A DNA stretch of 8,078 nt from Burkholderiales bacterium (GCA_031257235.1 JAIRPA010000088.1:1-8078); one strand, 5' to 3'; counted from the stretch's first letter, positions 1 through 6,869 are shown. Notes: a model not told the origin generated them from the letters alone. Translations and numbers: made by a program.

Positions 1-1
1 C

Positions 2-469
2 GAGCAACTGCAGGTGTGGGGCGAACGCAATAACGTCGCCGTCATCGCACAACAAGGCGGCGACCCGGCCGCGGTGATGTTCGACGCGGTGAACGCCGCG
101 CGCGCCCGCGGGGTGGACGTGATGATTGCGGACACGGCGGGAAGGCTTCCGACGCAAACGCATCTGATGGAAGAATTGAAAAAAATCAAACGGGTGATTG
201 GGCGGGCGATGGACGGCGCGCCACACGAGGTTTTTTTGGTCTTGGACGCCAATACGGGACAAAACGCGCTGGCGCAGGTCAAAGCCTTTCATGCCGCCAT
301 CGGCTTGACCGGCTTGATCGTCACTAAATTAGACGGCACGGCAAAAGGCGGAGTGTTGGCGGCCATCGCGCGGGAATGCCCAATCCCGGTGCGTTTCATC
401 GGCGTGGGAGAAGGTATCGACGATTTACAACCGTTTAACGCGCGGGAGTTTACGGAGGCATTGGTGTAG
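2..469 (+). CDS. ftsY: Signal recognition particle receptor FtsY, C-terminal part (5' end cut by window)
   Basis: This is the last 155 codons of the SRP receptor GTPase, which docks Ffh/4.5S RNA-bound ribosomes at the inner membrane for co-translational insertion of membrane proteins. The frame is open to the window edge, so the true start lies upstream. Visible in the fragment are the QQGGDPAAV stretch (fragment residues 17-25), the G3 motif DTAGR (44-48) followed by LPTQ..LMEEL, the G4 motif TKLD (108-111) followed by GTAKGG, and the closing GVGEGIDDLQPF block (134-145). These belong to the SRP-GTPase G domain. The G1 P-loop and the acidic N-terminal region are not in the window. The stop codon TAG (467-469) directly precedes and overlaps the TAGGTTCG leader of the first hairpin repeat. 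Assignment to FtsY rather than Ffh rests on the absence of an M domain after the G domain and on the wording of the motifs. Confidence 0.96.
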   Translation, partial: EQLQVWGERNNVAVIAQQGGDPAAVMFDAVNAARARGVDVMIADTAGRLPTQTHLMEELKKIKRVIGRAMDGAPHEVFLVLDANTGQNALAQVKAFHAAIGLTGLIVTKLDGTAKGGVLAAIARECPIPVRFIGVGEGIDDLQPFNAREFTEALV

Positions 470-472
470 GTT

Positions 473-547
473 CGCCCAAAAGTAAAAACCTACTTTTGGG
501 CGGTTTGAAGTTTCCAAAAAAGTACCGGTAAAGCCGGATACTTTTTT
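473..547 (+). repeat. Two-hairpin intergenic repeat, copy A (forward); likely ftsY terminator
   Basis: Hairpin 1 is a perfect 12 bp stem, CGCCCAAAAGTA (473-484) with TACTTTTGGGCG (491-502), around a 6-nt loop. A 13-nt spacer ending TTTCC follows. Hairpin 2 pairs AAAAAAGTA-CCGG (516-528) with CCGG-a-TACTTTTTT (534-547). The GC core, flanking A-run and closing T-run give the form of a bidirectional intrinsic terminator, directly after the ftsY stop. The same architecture recurs at 619-691, 3547-3668 (reversed), 7590-7660 and 7727-7795 (reversed). Between copies A and B there is another small hairpin, GCGACC (556-561) with GGTCGC (565-570). Confidence 0.85.
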
Positions 548-618
548 GCGGAGGAGCGACCTTTGGTCGCCCGAATGCGACGGATTCTAAGGCTTGCGCT
601 TAAATGACGATGTAGGTT

Positions 619-691
619 CGGCAAAAAGTAAACCCCTACTTTTTGCCGATTGGAGTTAGCAAAAAAGTACGGGCAAAGCCCGATACTTTTT
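619..691 (+). repeat. Two-hairpin intergenic repeat, copy B (forward)
   Basis: Hairpin 1 pairs CGGCAAAAAGTA (619-630) with TACTTTTTGCCG (637-648), 12 bp perfect, loop AACCCC. A 12-nt spacer (649-660) follows. Hairpin 2 pairs AAAAAGTA-CGGGC (662-674) with GCCCG-a-TACTTTTT (678-691) around AAA. The copy is preceded by TAGGTTCG (613-620), as are copies A and D. Copies A and B lie in tandem, about 70 nt apart, between ftsY and ybdG. The single bulged base in the right arm of hairpin 2 is shared with copy A. Confidence 0.85.
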
Positions 692-715
692 GGGTAGAAC
701 GGCGGATGATGCAAA

Positions 716-755
716 CCCCCGACTGCTTTGCAGTCACCCCCTTTGATCAAGGGGG
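716..755. repeat. Adjacent hairpins upstream of ybdG
   Basis: GACTGC (721-726) pairs with GCAGTC (730-735) around TTT. CCCCCTT (737-743) pairs with AAGGGGG (749-755) around TGATC. A second C5 run (716-720) could compete for the same G5 run, so two alternative folds are possible. The block lies 67 nt before the chosen ybdG start and could be part of its leader or another dispersed repeat. Function unknown. I see no convincing promoter between here and ybdG. Confidence 0.55.
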
Positions 756-821
756 CTTGGATTGCATCGTGCGATAAAAAACCGCTTGGACAACGAGGCT
801 GTGAGAGGAAATCATTTAACT

Positions 822-2078
822 ATGGAAAATATTATTTCGTTATTGGATCAATGGGGCGAACGCTACGCGTTTTTGAATTGGGTTTTGCCGCCTTTGGCGT
901 TAGCGTTGGTTGCGTGGTTGGCCAACCGAATCACCAAAGTTGTTTTGTTGCGATTGATCCATAAAGTGTTAATCGGCACGGTCTTAAGACACATCGAAGG
1001 CAGAGCCTCCCCGATCAAAGCGATTGACCGATTGTCTAACGTCGTGCCGGCCATGGTGGTGTTTTTGATGATCGGCATGTTCAAACATTTTCCGCCGGAG
1101 CTCATCACCATCATCAAAAACGTTTGCGGCGCGTTCATGATTTTAACAATCGCCCTTTCGTTAAATCATATATTGGATTGGTGCAATAAACTTTATCAAC
1201 ACAGGGCGGACGCCGCCAAAAAGCCGATTAAAGGTTATCTTCAAGTGATCAAAATAGCGATCTATGCCATTGCTACGGTATTGATCATCGCTAATTTGAT
1301 GGATCGTTCCCCGTTGATTTTGCTCTCCGGTTTAGGCGCGATGGCGGCGGTCTTGATGTTGATTTTCCAAGACACGATTTTATCGTTGGTCGCCAGCGTT
1401 CAGTTAAGCTCTAATGATATGGTTCGGGTGGGCGATTGGATTGAAATGCCGAATTTAAACACCGACGGCGCCGTGATCGACATCGCGTTGCACACGGTCA
1501 AGGTTCAAAATTGGGACAATACCATTACCACCATCCCGACCAAACGTTTGATTTCGGATTCGTTTAAGAATTGGCGCGGAATGAGCGAATCCGGCGGGCG
1601 ACGCATCAAGCGCAGTATTTTTCTGGATCAACACAGTGTGCGTTTTTTGTCGGACGAGGATATTAAACATTTAGAGCGGTTAAAACTGATTGATGCTTAT
1701 TTGCACAGCAAAGAAAACGAATTAAATCAATGGAACGAACAATTAAAAAACGTGGATGCCGTCAATCATCGACGCTTAACCAACATCGGAACCTTCCGCG
1801 CGTATGTGGTTCATTATTTGAAAAATCATCCTAACATTCATCCGAAAATGACGCTCTTGGTGCGTCAGTTAAGCCCGACGGCGGCAGGCGTTCCGATCGA
1901 AATTTATTGCTTTACCAACACCACGGTTTGGGCGGAATACGAAGATATTCAATCGGATATCTTCGATCATCTTTTTGCGATTGTTCCCGAATTTGGATTA
2001 AGAGTATTCCAAAATCCAAGCGGGGCTGACATGCGCTCAATGTCCGAGTTTGTCAGAAGCACGCACCGTCAAACGTAA
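822..2078 (+). CDS. ybdG: YbdG-type mechanosensitive channel (MscS family, MscM)
   Basis: This 418-residue inner-membrane protein matches remembered E. coli YbdG (415 aa) in length and in long stretches of sequence. YbdG is a large MscS-family member linked to MscM activity and protection from osmotic stress. Predicted membrane segments lie near residues 20-38, 72-88, 96-115 and 142-160. They are followed by the pore-lining helix with SGLGAMAAVLMLIFQD (169-184). The MscS beta domain follows, with VGDWIEMP (203-210), DGAVIDI (215-221) and KVQNWDNTITTIPT (227-240). The family-specific C-terminal part carries SGGRRIKRSI (257-266), NIGTFRAY (321-328) and FDHLFAIVPEFGLR (381-394). The ATG at 822 is chosen over an in-frame TTG at 762 because GAGAGGA (803-809) precedes it and the length fits. 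Its DNA is locally AT-rich (1141-1200 and 1681-1740 are about 30% GC), unlike mpl and hya. It appears to be a stand-alone gene. Confidence 0.93.
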   Translation: MENIISLLDQWGERYAFLNWVLPPLALALVAWLANRITKVVLLRLIHKVLIGTVLRHIEGRASPIKAIDRLSNVVPAMVVFLMIGMFKHFPPELITIIKNVCGAFMILTIALSLNHILDWCNKLYQHRADAAKKPIKGYLQVIKIAIYAIATVLIIANLMDRSPLILLSGLGAMAAVLMLIFQDTILSLVASVQLSSNDMVRVGDWIEMPNLNTDGAVIDIALHTVKVQNWDNTITTIPTKRLISDSFKNWRGMSESGGRRIKRSIFLDQHSVRFLSDEDIKHLERLKLIDAYLHSKENELNQWNEQLKNVDAVNHRRLTNIGTFRAYVVHYLKNHPNIHPKMTLLVRQLSPTAAGVPIEIYCFTNTTVWAEYEDIQSDIFDHLFAIVPEFGLRVFQNPSGADMRSMSEFVRSTHRQT

Positions 2079-2129
2079 TTCTTAACATTTATACATAATT
2101 AGACATTCAATTTAACAAGCAGAGTCATC

Positions 2130-3509
2130 ATGCACATTCATATCTTGGGTATCGGCGGAACGTTCATGGGCGGGATTGCGGCCATCGCGCTCCAAAAAGG
2201 TTATAAAGTCACCGGTTGCGATGGCGCGATGTACCCGCCGATGTCCACGCAATTGGAAAAACTCGGCATTGACGCCGTTGCCGGTTACGACGCTTCACAG
2301 TTGGAGACCGTCGCCAAAAGCGCGCAAGTTTTTGTGATCGGCAACGCGCTCTCCCGCGGCAACCCTTTGGTGGAAGCCATACTCGATCGCGGATTGAACT
2401 ATACGTCGGGTCCGCAATGGTTATCGGAACACGTCTTGCGCGCCTCGGATGCCCCCAAGCATGTGATTGCCGTGGCCGGAACGCACGGCAAAACCACCAC
2501 CGCTTCGATGGTGGCGTGGATTCTCGAATCGGCGGGGCTTTCTCCCGGTTTTTTAATCGGCGGAATACCTTCCGGCTTTAATGTGTCGGCGCGCTTGACG
2601 CCCAGCCCGTATTTTGTGATTGAAGCCGATGAATACGATACGGCGTTTTTTGACAAACGCTCCAAGTTTTTGCACTATCATCCGCGCACGGCCATCTTGA
2701 ATAATCTTGAATACGATCACGCGGATATTTTCCCCGATTTGATTTCGATCGAAACGCAGTTTCATCATTTGGTGCGCACGGTGCCGCATTCGGGTCGGTT
2801 GATTATCAATCTTGAAAGCGAATCCATCGCCAACGTGATTGCGCGCGGATGCTGGAGTGAGGTCGAAACCTTCGCCTCCACCTCACCGACCGCGCATTGG
2901 CATTTGACGGACAACGGCGAATTGTTATCGCGCGAATTCAATCACGGCGCGTTGTCGGTCGCCTCGCCCGGTCTGATGAATCAAATGAACGCCATGGCGG
3001 CCATCGCGGCGGCGAATCACGTCGGCGTCAAGGTTTCTGACGCCATGGCGGCGATGGCAACCTTTCCCGGCGTGGCGCGACGCTTACAAACACGCGGCGT
3101 GGCGCGCGGGGTCACGCTTTATGATGATTTTGCGCACCACCCCACAGCCATCCACGCAACGATTGCCGCGCTCAGACAAAAAATCGGAGACGCGCGCATA
3201 CTCGCCGTGTTTGAGCCGCGTTCCAACACCATGAAATTGGGCACGATGCGCACTTTGTTGGCGAGCAGTCTGCGTGACGCCAACGCCGTTTTTTGTTATT
3301 CGGGCGGAATTGATTGGGACGCCCAAGAAGCCTTAGCTCCGTTGGGCGCAATGGCGATGACCTCTTCGGATTTGTCGGTCTTGATCGACGCCGTCGCACG
3401 GGAAGCCCGCGCCGGCGATCATATTCTTGTGATGAGCAACGGCGGCTTTAACGGCATCCATGAAAAATTGTTGGCGCGGTTAGACGCCGAAGCGTTCGAT
3501 AAAAAGTAG
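2130..3509 (+). CDS. mpl: UDP-N-acetylmuramate:L-alanyl-gamma-D-glutamyl-meso-diaminopimelate ligase
   Basis: Mpl is a cytoplasmic Mur-ligase-family enzyme that joins the recycled tripeptide L-Ala-gamma-D-Glu-mDAP to UDP-MurNAc with ATP, returning peptidoglycan turnover products to wall synthesis. The 459 residues are full length. The N-terminal UDP-binding domain has HIHILGIGGTFMGG (2-15). The ATP-binding P-loop is GTHGKTTT (117-124). The central domain has EADEYDTAFFDKRSKF (165-180), distinctive of Mpl rather than MurC, and NNLEYDHADIF (191-201). The C-terminal domain has YDDFAHHPTA (331-340), FEPRSNTM (361-368) and MSNGGFNGIHEKLL (435-448). The ATG at 2130 immediately begins the conserved first strand. 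Its ribosome-binding site is weak (AAGCAGAG near 2117-2124). The gene follows ybdG after 51 bases with no terminator-like hairpin between them, so co-transcription is possible. The last codons and the stop fall inside a repeat-like stretch (3501-3530). Confidence 0.96.
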   Translation: MHIHILGIGGTFMGGIAAIALQKGYKVTGCDGAMYPPMSTQLEKLGIDAVAGYDASQLETVAKSAQVFVIGNALSRGNPLVEAILDRGLNYTSGPQWLSEHVLRASDAPKHVIAVAGTHGKTTTASMVAWILESAGLSPGFLIGGIPSGFNVSARLTPSPYFVIEADEYDTAFFDKRSKFLHYHPRTAILNNLEYDHADIFPDLISIETQFHHLVRTVPHSGRLIINLESESIANVIARGCWSEVETFASTSPTAHWHLTDNGELLSREFNHGALSVASPGLMNQMNAMAAIAAANHVGVKVSDAMAAMATFPGVARRLQTRGVARGVTLYDDFAHHPTAIHATIAALRQKIGDARILAVFEPRSNTMKLGTMRTLLASSLRDANAVFCYSGGIDWDAQEALAPLGAMAMTSSDLSVLIDAVAREARAGDHILVMSNGGFNGIHEKLLARLDAEAFDKK

Positions 3510-3530
3510 GGGCAAAGCAAGCCTTGCCCG
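3501..3530 (+). repeat. Probable remnant of hairpin 2 of the dispersed repeat, overlapping the mpl stop
   Basis: AAAAAGTAGGGGCAAAGC (3501-3518) closely resembles the left half of hairpin 2 in copy B (AAAAAGTACGGGCAAAGC), differing at one position. The right half has diverged, but GGGCAA (3510-3515) can still pair with TTGCCC (3524-3529). The mpl stop codon TAG is 3507-3509, within this stretch. It may act as a weak mpl terminator, but no T-run follows. Confidence 0.45.
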
Positions 3531-3546
3531 CATGCGCCCTTCCCAC

Positions 3547-3668
3547 AAAAAATCGTCGGGGTTTTGGTCTCCACTAACTTTGCTTCGCAAAGTAAGTTCC
3601 GCCCCAACCAAAGGTTGTCCCGCGATTTTTTGGTAATACCCACCGGCAAAAAGTACCACTTTTTGCCG
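3547..3668 (-). repeat. Two-hairpin intergenic repeat, copy C (reversed, with expanded hairpin 2)
   Basis: Read on the minus strand, hairpin 1 comes first: CGGCAAAAAGT (3644-3654) with ACTTTTTGCCG (3658-3668), 11 bp perfect, loop ACC. A 12-nt spacer (3632-3643) follows, then hairpin 2 with arms AAAAAATCG (3547-3555) and CGATTTTTT (3623-3631). Unlike the other copies, the hairpin 2 arms enclose 67 nt. That interior holds two further palindromes: ACTTTGC (3577-3583) with GCAAAGT (3587-3593), and CAACC (3605-3609) with GGTTG (3613-3617). GGGG (3558-3561) and CCCC (3602-3605) may also pair. It lies between mpl and the heptamer array. Confidence 0.7.
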
Positions 3669-3675
3669 AGCGCTC

Positions 3676-3773
3676 TGATCCCTGATCCCTGATCCCTGAT
3701 CCCTGATCCCTGATCCCTGATCCCTGATCCCTGTTCTCTGATTCCTGATTCCTGTTCTCTGATTCCTGATCCC
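3676..3773. repeat. Heptanucleotide tandem array (TGATCCC)n, 14 units
   Basis: Eight perfect TGATCCC units run from 3676 to 3731. Six in-phase variants follow to 3773 (TGTTCTC, TGATTCC, TGATTCC, TGTTCTC, TGATTCC, TGATCCC), so the 7-nt period is kept across 98 bases. Every perfect unit contains GATC, the Dam recognition site. On the minus strand the perfect units read (GGGATCA)n, which meets the usual four-G-tract pattern for G-quadruplexes. The array lies about 180 nt before hyaA and 90 nt before the candidate -10. Reading frames through it are low-complexity and are not treated as a gene. Confidence 0.97.
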
Positions 3774-3866
3774 CGAAACCCTGACTCCCCAAATGGGTAT
3801 CCGCCCAACTGCCCGCTTATTCCCAAACTCTTGACCTAACTCAACAACCCGATTAAAAGACTAGAG

Positions 3867-3872
3867 TATAAA
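3867..3872 (+). promoter_or_regulatory. Candidate -10 element for the hya operon
   Basis: TATAAA is the best -10-like hexamer in the AT-rich stretch before hyaA. A TTGACC -35-like hexamer (3831-3836) is present, but its 30-nt spacing is too long for sigma-70, and nothing good sits at 16-18 nt. If used, transcription would start near 3879, just before the leader hairpin at 3883-3922. An activator-dependent promoter is possible. This is a weak call. Confidence 0.25.
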
Positions 3873-3882
3873 ACGTCAAGCA

Positions 3883-3922
3883 AAAACGAGGGTCTAACTC
3901 AATTGATAATCACTCTCGTTTT
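3883..3922 (+). promoter_or_regulatory. Inverted repeat / leader hairpin upstream of hyaA
   Basis: AAAACGAGGGT (3883-3893) pairs with ACTCTCGTTTT (3912-3922) over 11 bp including one G-T pair. The 18-nt interval contains the palindrome TCAATTGA (3899-3906). It ends 35 nt before the hyaA ATG and 24 nt before its ribosome-binding site, so it could be a 5' UTR stem-loop of the hydrogenase mRNA or a DNA operator. A T6 run (3932-3937) lies 9 nt after the stem, too far for a classical terminator. It is unrelated to the two-hairpin repeat. Confidence 0.55.
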
Positions 3923-3957
3923 GTTCTTCGGTTTTTTACAAGAGTTAAGGAAAAAAC

Positions 3958-5055
3958 ATGTCTGAAACTTATTATGAGTCATTTCGTCGGCAAGGTATTT
4001 CGCGGCGGAGCTTTCTCCAATTTTGCAGTTTAACTGCGGCGTCATTGGGGCTCTCTGAAGCCGGCGCGGCAGAGATCGAACAAGCGCTTCAAACCAAAGA
4101 GCGCGTCCCGGTGATCTGGTTGCACGGGCTTGAATGTACCTGTTGCACGGAAGCCTTCATTCGCTCAGCGCATCCTTTAGCCAAAGATGTGGTCTTGTCG
4201 ATGATCTCCTTGGATTACGACGACACAATCATGGCGTCTGCCGGTCATCAAGCCGAAGAGCATCTCGAACAAACCATTGAAAAATACAAAGGCAAATATA
4301 TTTTGGCGGTAGAAGGCACGCCCTCGCTGGCGGAAGGCGGCGCGCACTGCATTCCCGGCGGCGAACCGTTTACTCAAAAACTGCGTCGCGTGGCCAAAGA
4401 TTGCCAAGCGATCATCTCGTGGGGCTCATGTGCGGCGTGGGGTTGTGTGCAAGCCGCCAAACCGAACCCGACGCAATCGGTGCCGGTTCATAAAGTCATC
4501 ACCAATAAACCCATCATCAAAGTGCCGGGTTGCCCGCCGATTCCCGAAGTGATGAGCGCGATCGTCACTTTCCTGATTACCTATGAACGCCTGCCGCAGT
4601 TAGATTCTCAAGGGCGTCCGAAGATGTTTTACAGCCAAAGAATTCACGACAAATGCTATCGCCGTCCGCACTTTGACGCCGGTCAGTTTGCCGAAAAATT
4701 TGATGACGAAGGCGCGCGCATGGGTTACTGCCTCTACAAATTGGGTTGCAAAGGCCCGACTACGTATAACGCCTGCTCCACCGTGCGTTGGAATGACGGC
4801 TTATCCTTCCCGATCCAATCCGGTCACGGATGTATCGGTTGCTCGGAAAACGATTTCTGGGATAAAGGCTCATTCTACGAACACTTGCCGACCATCCTTC
4901 CGCCCGGCTTTGGCGGTATTGAGATGACGGCAGACAAAGTCGGTTTAGCCGCAGTGGCGGTCACGGGGGCGGCGATCGCCGCTCACGCCGCGCTTTCTGC
5001 GTTGCAACAGGCTCGCAGCACCACGCGCAACGATAAATTAGCATCGAAGGAGTAA
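3958..5055 (+). CDS. hyaA: [NiFe]-hydrogenase small subunit, oxygen-tolerant group 1d type
   Basis: This is the electron-transfer subunit of a periplasm-facing, membrane-bound uptake hydrogenase; it carries three Fe-S clusters. It closely matches remembered E. coli HyaA. A Tat signal has the twin arginines R16-R17 in SRRSFLQF, and alignment to HyaA puts cleavage near A43/L44. Proximal-cluster cysteines are C60, C62, C63, C158, C163 and C192. The two extra ones (C62, C163) are the supernumerary cysteines of the oxygen-tolerant [4Fe-3S] cluster. Distal-cluster ligands are H230, C233, C258 and C264; medial-cluster ligands are C273, C292 and C295. A C-terminal anchor helix spans about 325-348. 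At 365 residues it is full length. The ATG follows AAGGA (3947-3951). The ribosome-binding site of hyaB lies inside its last codons, and the stop is 3 bases before hyaB, so they are surely co-transcribed. Confidence 0.97.
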   Translation: MSETYYESFRRQGISRRSFLQFCSLTAASLGLSEAGAAEIEQALQTKERVPVIWLHGLECTCCTEAFIRSAHPLAKDVVLSMISLDYDDTIMASAGHQAEEHLEQTIEKYKGKYILAVEGTPSLAEGGAHCIPGGEPFTQKLRRVAKDCQAIISWGSCAAWGCVQAAKPNPTQSVPVHKVITNKPIIKVPGCPPIPEVMSAIVTFLITYERLPQLDSQGRPKMFYSQRIHDKCYRRPHFDAGQFAEKFDDEGARMGYCLYKLGCKGPTTYNACSTVRWNDGLSFPIQSGHGCIGCSENDFWDKGSFYEHLPTILPPGFGGIEMTADKVGLAAVAVTGAAIAAHAALSALQQARSTTRNDKLASKE

Positions 5056-5058
5056 AAC

Positions 5059-6858
5059 ATGGCTTATCAAACACAAGGCTTTACACTGGATAACAGCGGC
5101 AAGCGCGTTGTTGTGGATCCGATCACGCGGATTGAAGGACACTTAAGAATCGAAGTCAACGTTGACGACAAAAACGTCATCCGAAACGCCGTCTCCACCG
5201 GCACGATGTGGCGCGGTCTTGAGGTCATCCTCAAAGGACGCGACCCGCGCGACGCGTGGGCGTTCGTCGAGCGGATTTGCGGCGTCTGCACGGGTGTTCA
5301 CGCGCTCTCATGCGTTCGCGCGGTTGAAGACGCGCTGGGCATTGAAATTCCGAAGAACGCGAACATCATTCGCAATCTGATGCACGCCACCTTATACGCA
5401 CAAGATCACCTCGTGCATTTTTATCACCTCCATGCCTTGGATTGGGTGGACGTGGTCTCGGCGTTGAAAGCCAACCCTGCCGAGACCTCCAAGATTCAGC
5501 AGTCGATCTCCACGTGGCGCAATTCGTCGCCGGGTTATTTCCGCGACGTGCAAAACCGCCTGAAAAAATTCGTGGAAAGCGGTCAATTAGGTATTTTTGC
5601 CAATGCTTATTGGGGGCACCCGGCGTATAAACTTCCGCCTGAAGTCAATCTTTTGGCGGTCGCGCACTATCTTGAGGCGTTGGACTTCCAAACGCAGATC
5701 GTCAAGATTCACACGATCTTCGGCGGCAAAAACCCGCACCCGAATTGGCTGGTCGGCGGGGTCGCCTCCCCGATCAACGTCGACGGCTCCGGTGCGGTCG
5801 GCGCGATCAACGAAGTCTATTTGAACATCGTCCGCGATATTTGCGACCAGACCATCGAGTTCATCGAAAAAGTCTATCTGCCGGATTTAATCGCCATTGC
5901 GGGCTTTTACAAAGATTGGACTTACGGCGGCGGTATCTCCTCGCAAAACCTGATGTCTTACGGCGATTTCCCGTTGGCTCCGGGCAAGCATGAGAACAGC
6001 AATCTTCTGATTCCGTCCGGCGCGATCATCAACGGCAACTTAAACGAGATTTTGCCGGTTGATCTTAAAGACCCGGAACAAATCCAAGAGTTCGTCACGC
6101 ACTCGTGGTACAAATACGCGGACGAAACCAAAGGTTTACATCCTTTAGAAGGCGTGACCGATCCTAACTTTGTGTTGGGCAAAGGCACGAAGGGCGATTT
6201 AAAAACCAAAGTGGAAGCCTTTGACGAATCCGCGAAATACTCGTGGGTCAAAGCACCGCGTTGGCGCGGTCATCCGATGGAAGTCGGCCCGCTTGCGCGC
6301 TACGTCATCGCCTATGCGTCGAACCATTCGTACATCAAGCCGCAAGTCGATGATCTGCTCGGCAAATTAAAGCTACCCTTAACGGCGGTATTCTCCACCT
6401 TAGGACGCACGGCAACACGCGGGCTGGAAGCGCAGTGGATGGCGCACAAGATGAAAGACTATTACAACGAATTGGTCGCCAACATCAAAGCCGGAGACAC
6501 CACCACCGCCAACATGGAGCGTTGGGAGCCTTCCACCTGGCACAAAAAAGACAAAATCTTAAAGGGCGCCGGCCCGACCGAAGCGCCGCGCGGAGCTTTG
6601 GCGCACTATATGGTCATCAAAGACACGCGGATCGAAGGTTATCAAGCCGTTGTGCCGACCACTTGGAACGCCTCGCCGCGAGATCATGAAAACAAAATCG
6701 GCGCGTATGAAGCCTCGCTTCTGAATACGCCGATGGCAGACCCGCACAAACCGCTGGAAATTTTGCGCACCATTCACAGCTTTGATCCTTGTCTGGCTTG
6801 CGCCACGCACGTCTTAAACGATCAAGGCGACGAATTGGTCAGTGTCAAAGTACGCTAA
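5059..6858 (+). CDS. hyaB: [NiFe]-hydrogenase large (catalytic) subunit
   Basis: HyaB holds the Ni-Fe(CN)2CO active site and catalyses H2 oxidation to protons and electrons; it is exported with HyaA through the small subunit's Tat signal. The N-terminal motif is RICGVCTGVHA with C74 and C77. The C-terminal motif is DPCLACATH with C578, C581 and H584. Fifteen residues follow H584 (585-599), the same length as the extension removed from E. coli HyaB by its protease HyaD, so this is an immature precursor that needs cleavage. Other recognisable blocks are VVDPITRIEGH (18-28), GRDPRDAWAFVERI (60-73), the GGKNPHPNW block and PTTWNASPRD. At 599 residues it is full length (E. coli HyaB 597). A strong AAGGAG (5047-5052) precedes the ATG by 6 bases. 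It is the middle gene of the three-gene operon. Confidence 0.98.
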   Translation: MAYQTQGFTLDNSGKRVVVDPITRIEGHLRIEVNVDDKNVIRNAVSTGTMWRGLEVILKGRDPRDAWAFVERICGVCTGVHALSCVRAVEDALGIEIPKNANIIRNLMHATLYAQDHLVHFYHLHALDWVDVVSALKANPAETSKIQQSISTWRNSSPGYFRDVQNRLKKFVESGQLGIFANAYWGHPAYKLPPEVNLLAVAHYLEALDFQTQIVKIHTIFGGKNPHPNWLVGGVASPINVDGSGAVGAINEVYLNIVRDICDQTIEFIEKVYLPDLIAIAGFYKDWTYGGGISSQNLMSYGDFPLAPGKHENSNLLIPSGAIINGNLNEILPVDLKDPEQIQEFVTHSWYKYADETKGLHPLEGVTDPNFVLGKGTKGDLKTKVEAFDESAKYSWVKAPRWRGHPMEVGPLARYVIAYASNHSYIKPQVDDLLGKLKLPLTAVFSTLGRTATRGLEAQWMAHKMKDYYNELVANIKAGDTTTANMERWEPSTWHKKDKILKGAGPTEAPRGALAHYMVIKDTRIEGYQAVVPTTWNASPRDHENKIGAYEASLLNTPMADPHKPLEILRTIHSFDPCLACATHVLNDQGDELVSVKVR

Positions 6859-6869
6859 AGGAGAGGTCA

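Noticed and set aside
490..750. Minus-strand open frame containing GLCPYFF and RQKV stretches
   Set aside because: It is a translation of repeat copies A and B. Near-identical peptide wording appears at 7600-7838 from copy E, so it reflects the repeat and not a protein family.
762..821. N-terminal extension of ybdG from a TTG codon
   Set aside because: The added 20 residues do not resemble YbdG, and the ATG at 822 has its own upstream purine-rich site and gives the expected length.
2090..2099. Possible -10 (TATACA or CATAAT) for mpl in the ybdG-mpl gap
   Set aside because: There is no acceptable -35 hexamer at the right distance, and the AT-rich gap makes chance matches likely.
3676..3773. 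CRISPR-like array
   Set aside because: The unit is 7 nt with no spacers. It is a simple tandem repeat.
3419..3826. Minus-strand frame with SGIRDQG-type repeats
   Set aside because: It is produced by reading the 7-nt array in three successive frames and runs antisense into mpl. There is no ribosome-binding site and no recognisable fold.
3831..3872. Complete sigma-70 promoter TTGACC / TATAAA
   Set aside because: The spacing is 30 nt, far from 16-18. Only the -10-like hexamer is kept, as a weak candidate.
3903..3916. FNR-type site (TTGAT at 3903-3907)
   Set aside because: Only the left half-site matches. ACTCT at the right position does not resemble ATCAA.
6789..6869. N-terminal extension of hyaC inside hyaB
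   Set aside because: It is out-of-frame hyaB sequence. A strong ribosome-binding site precedes the ATG at 6870.
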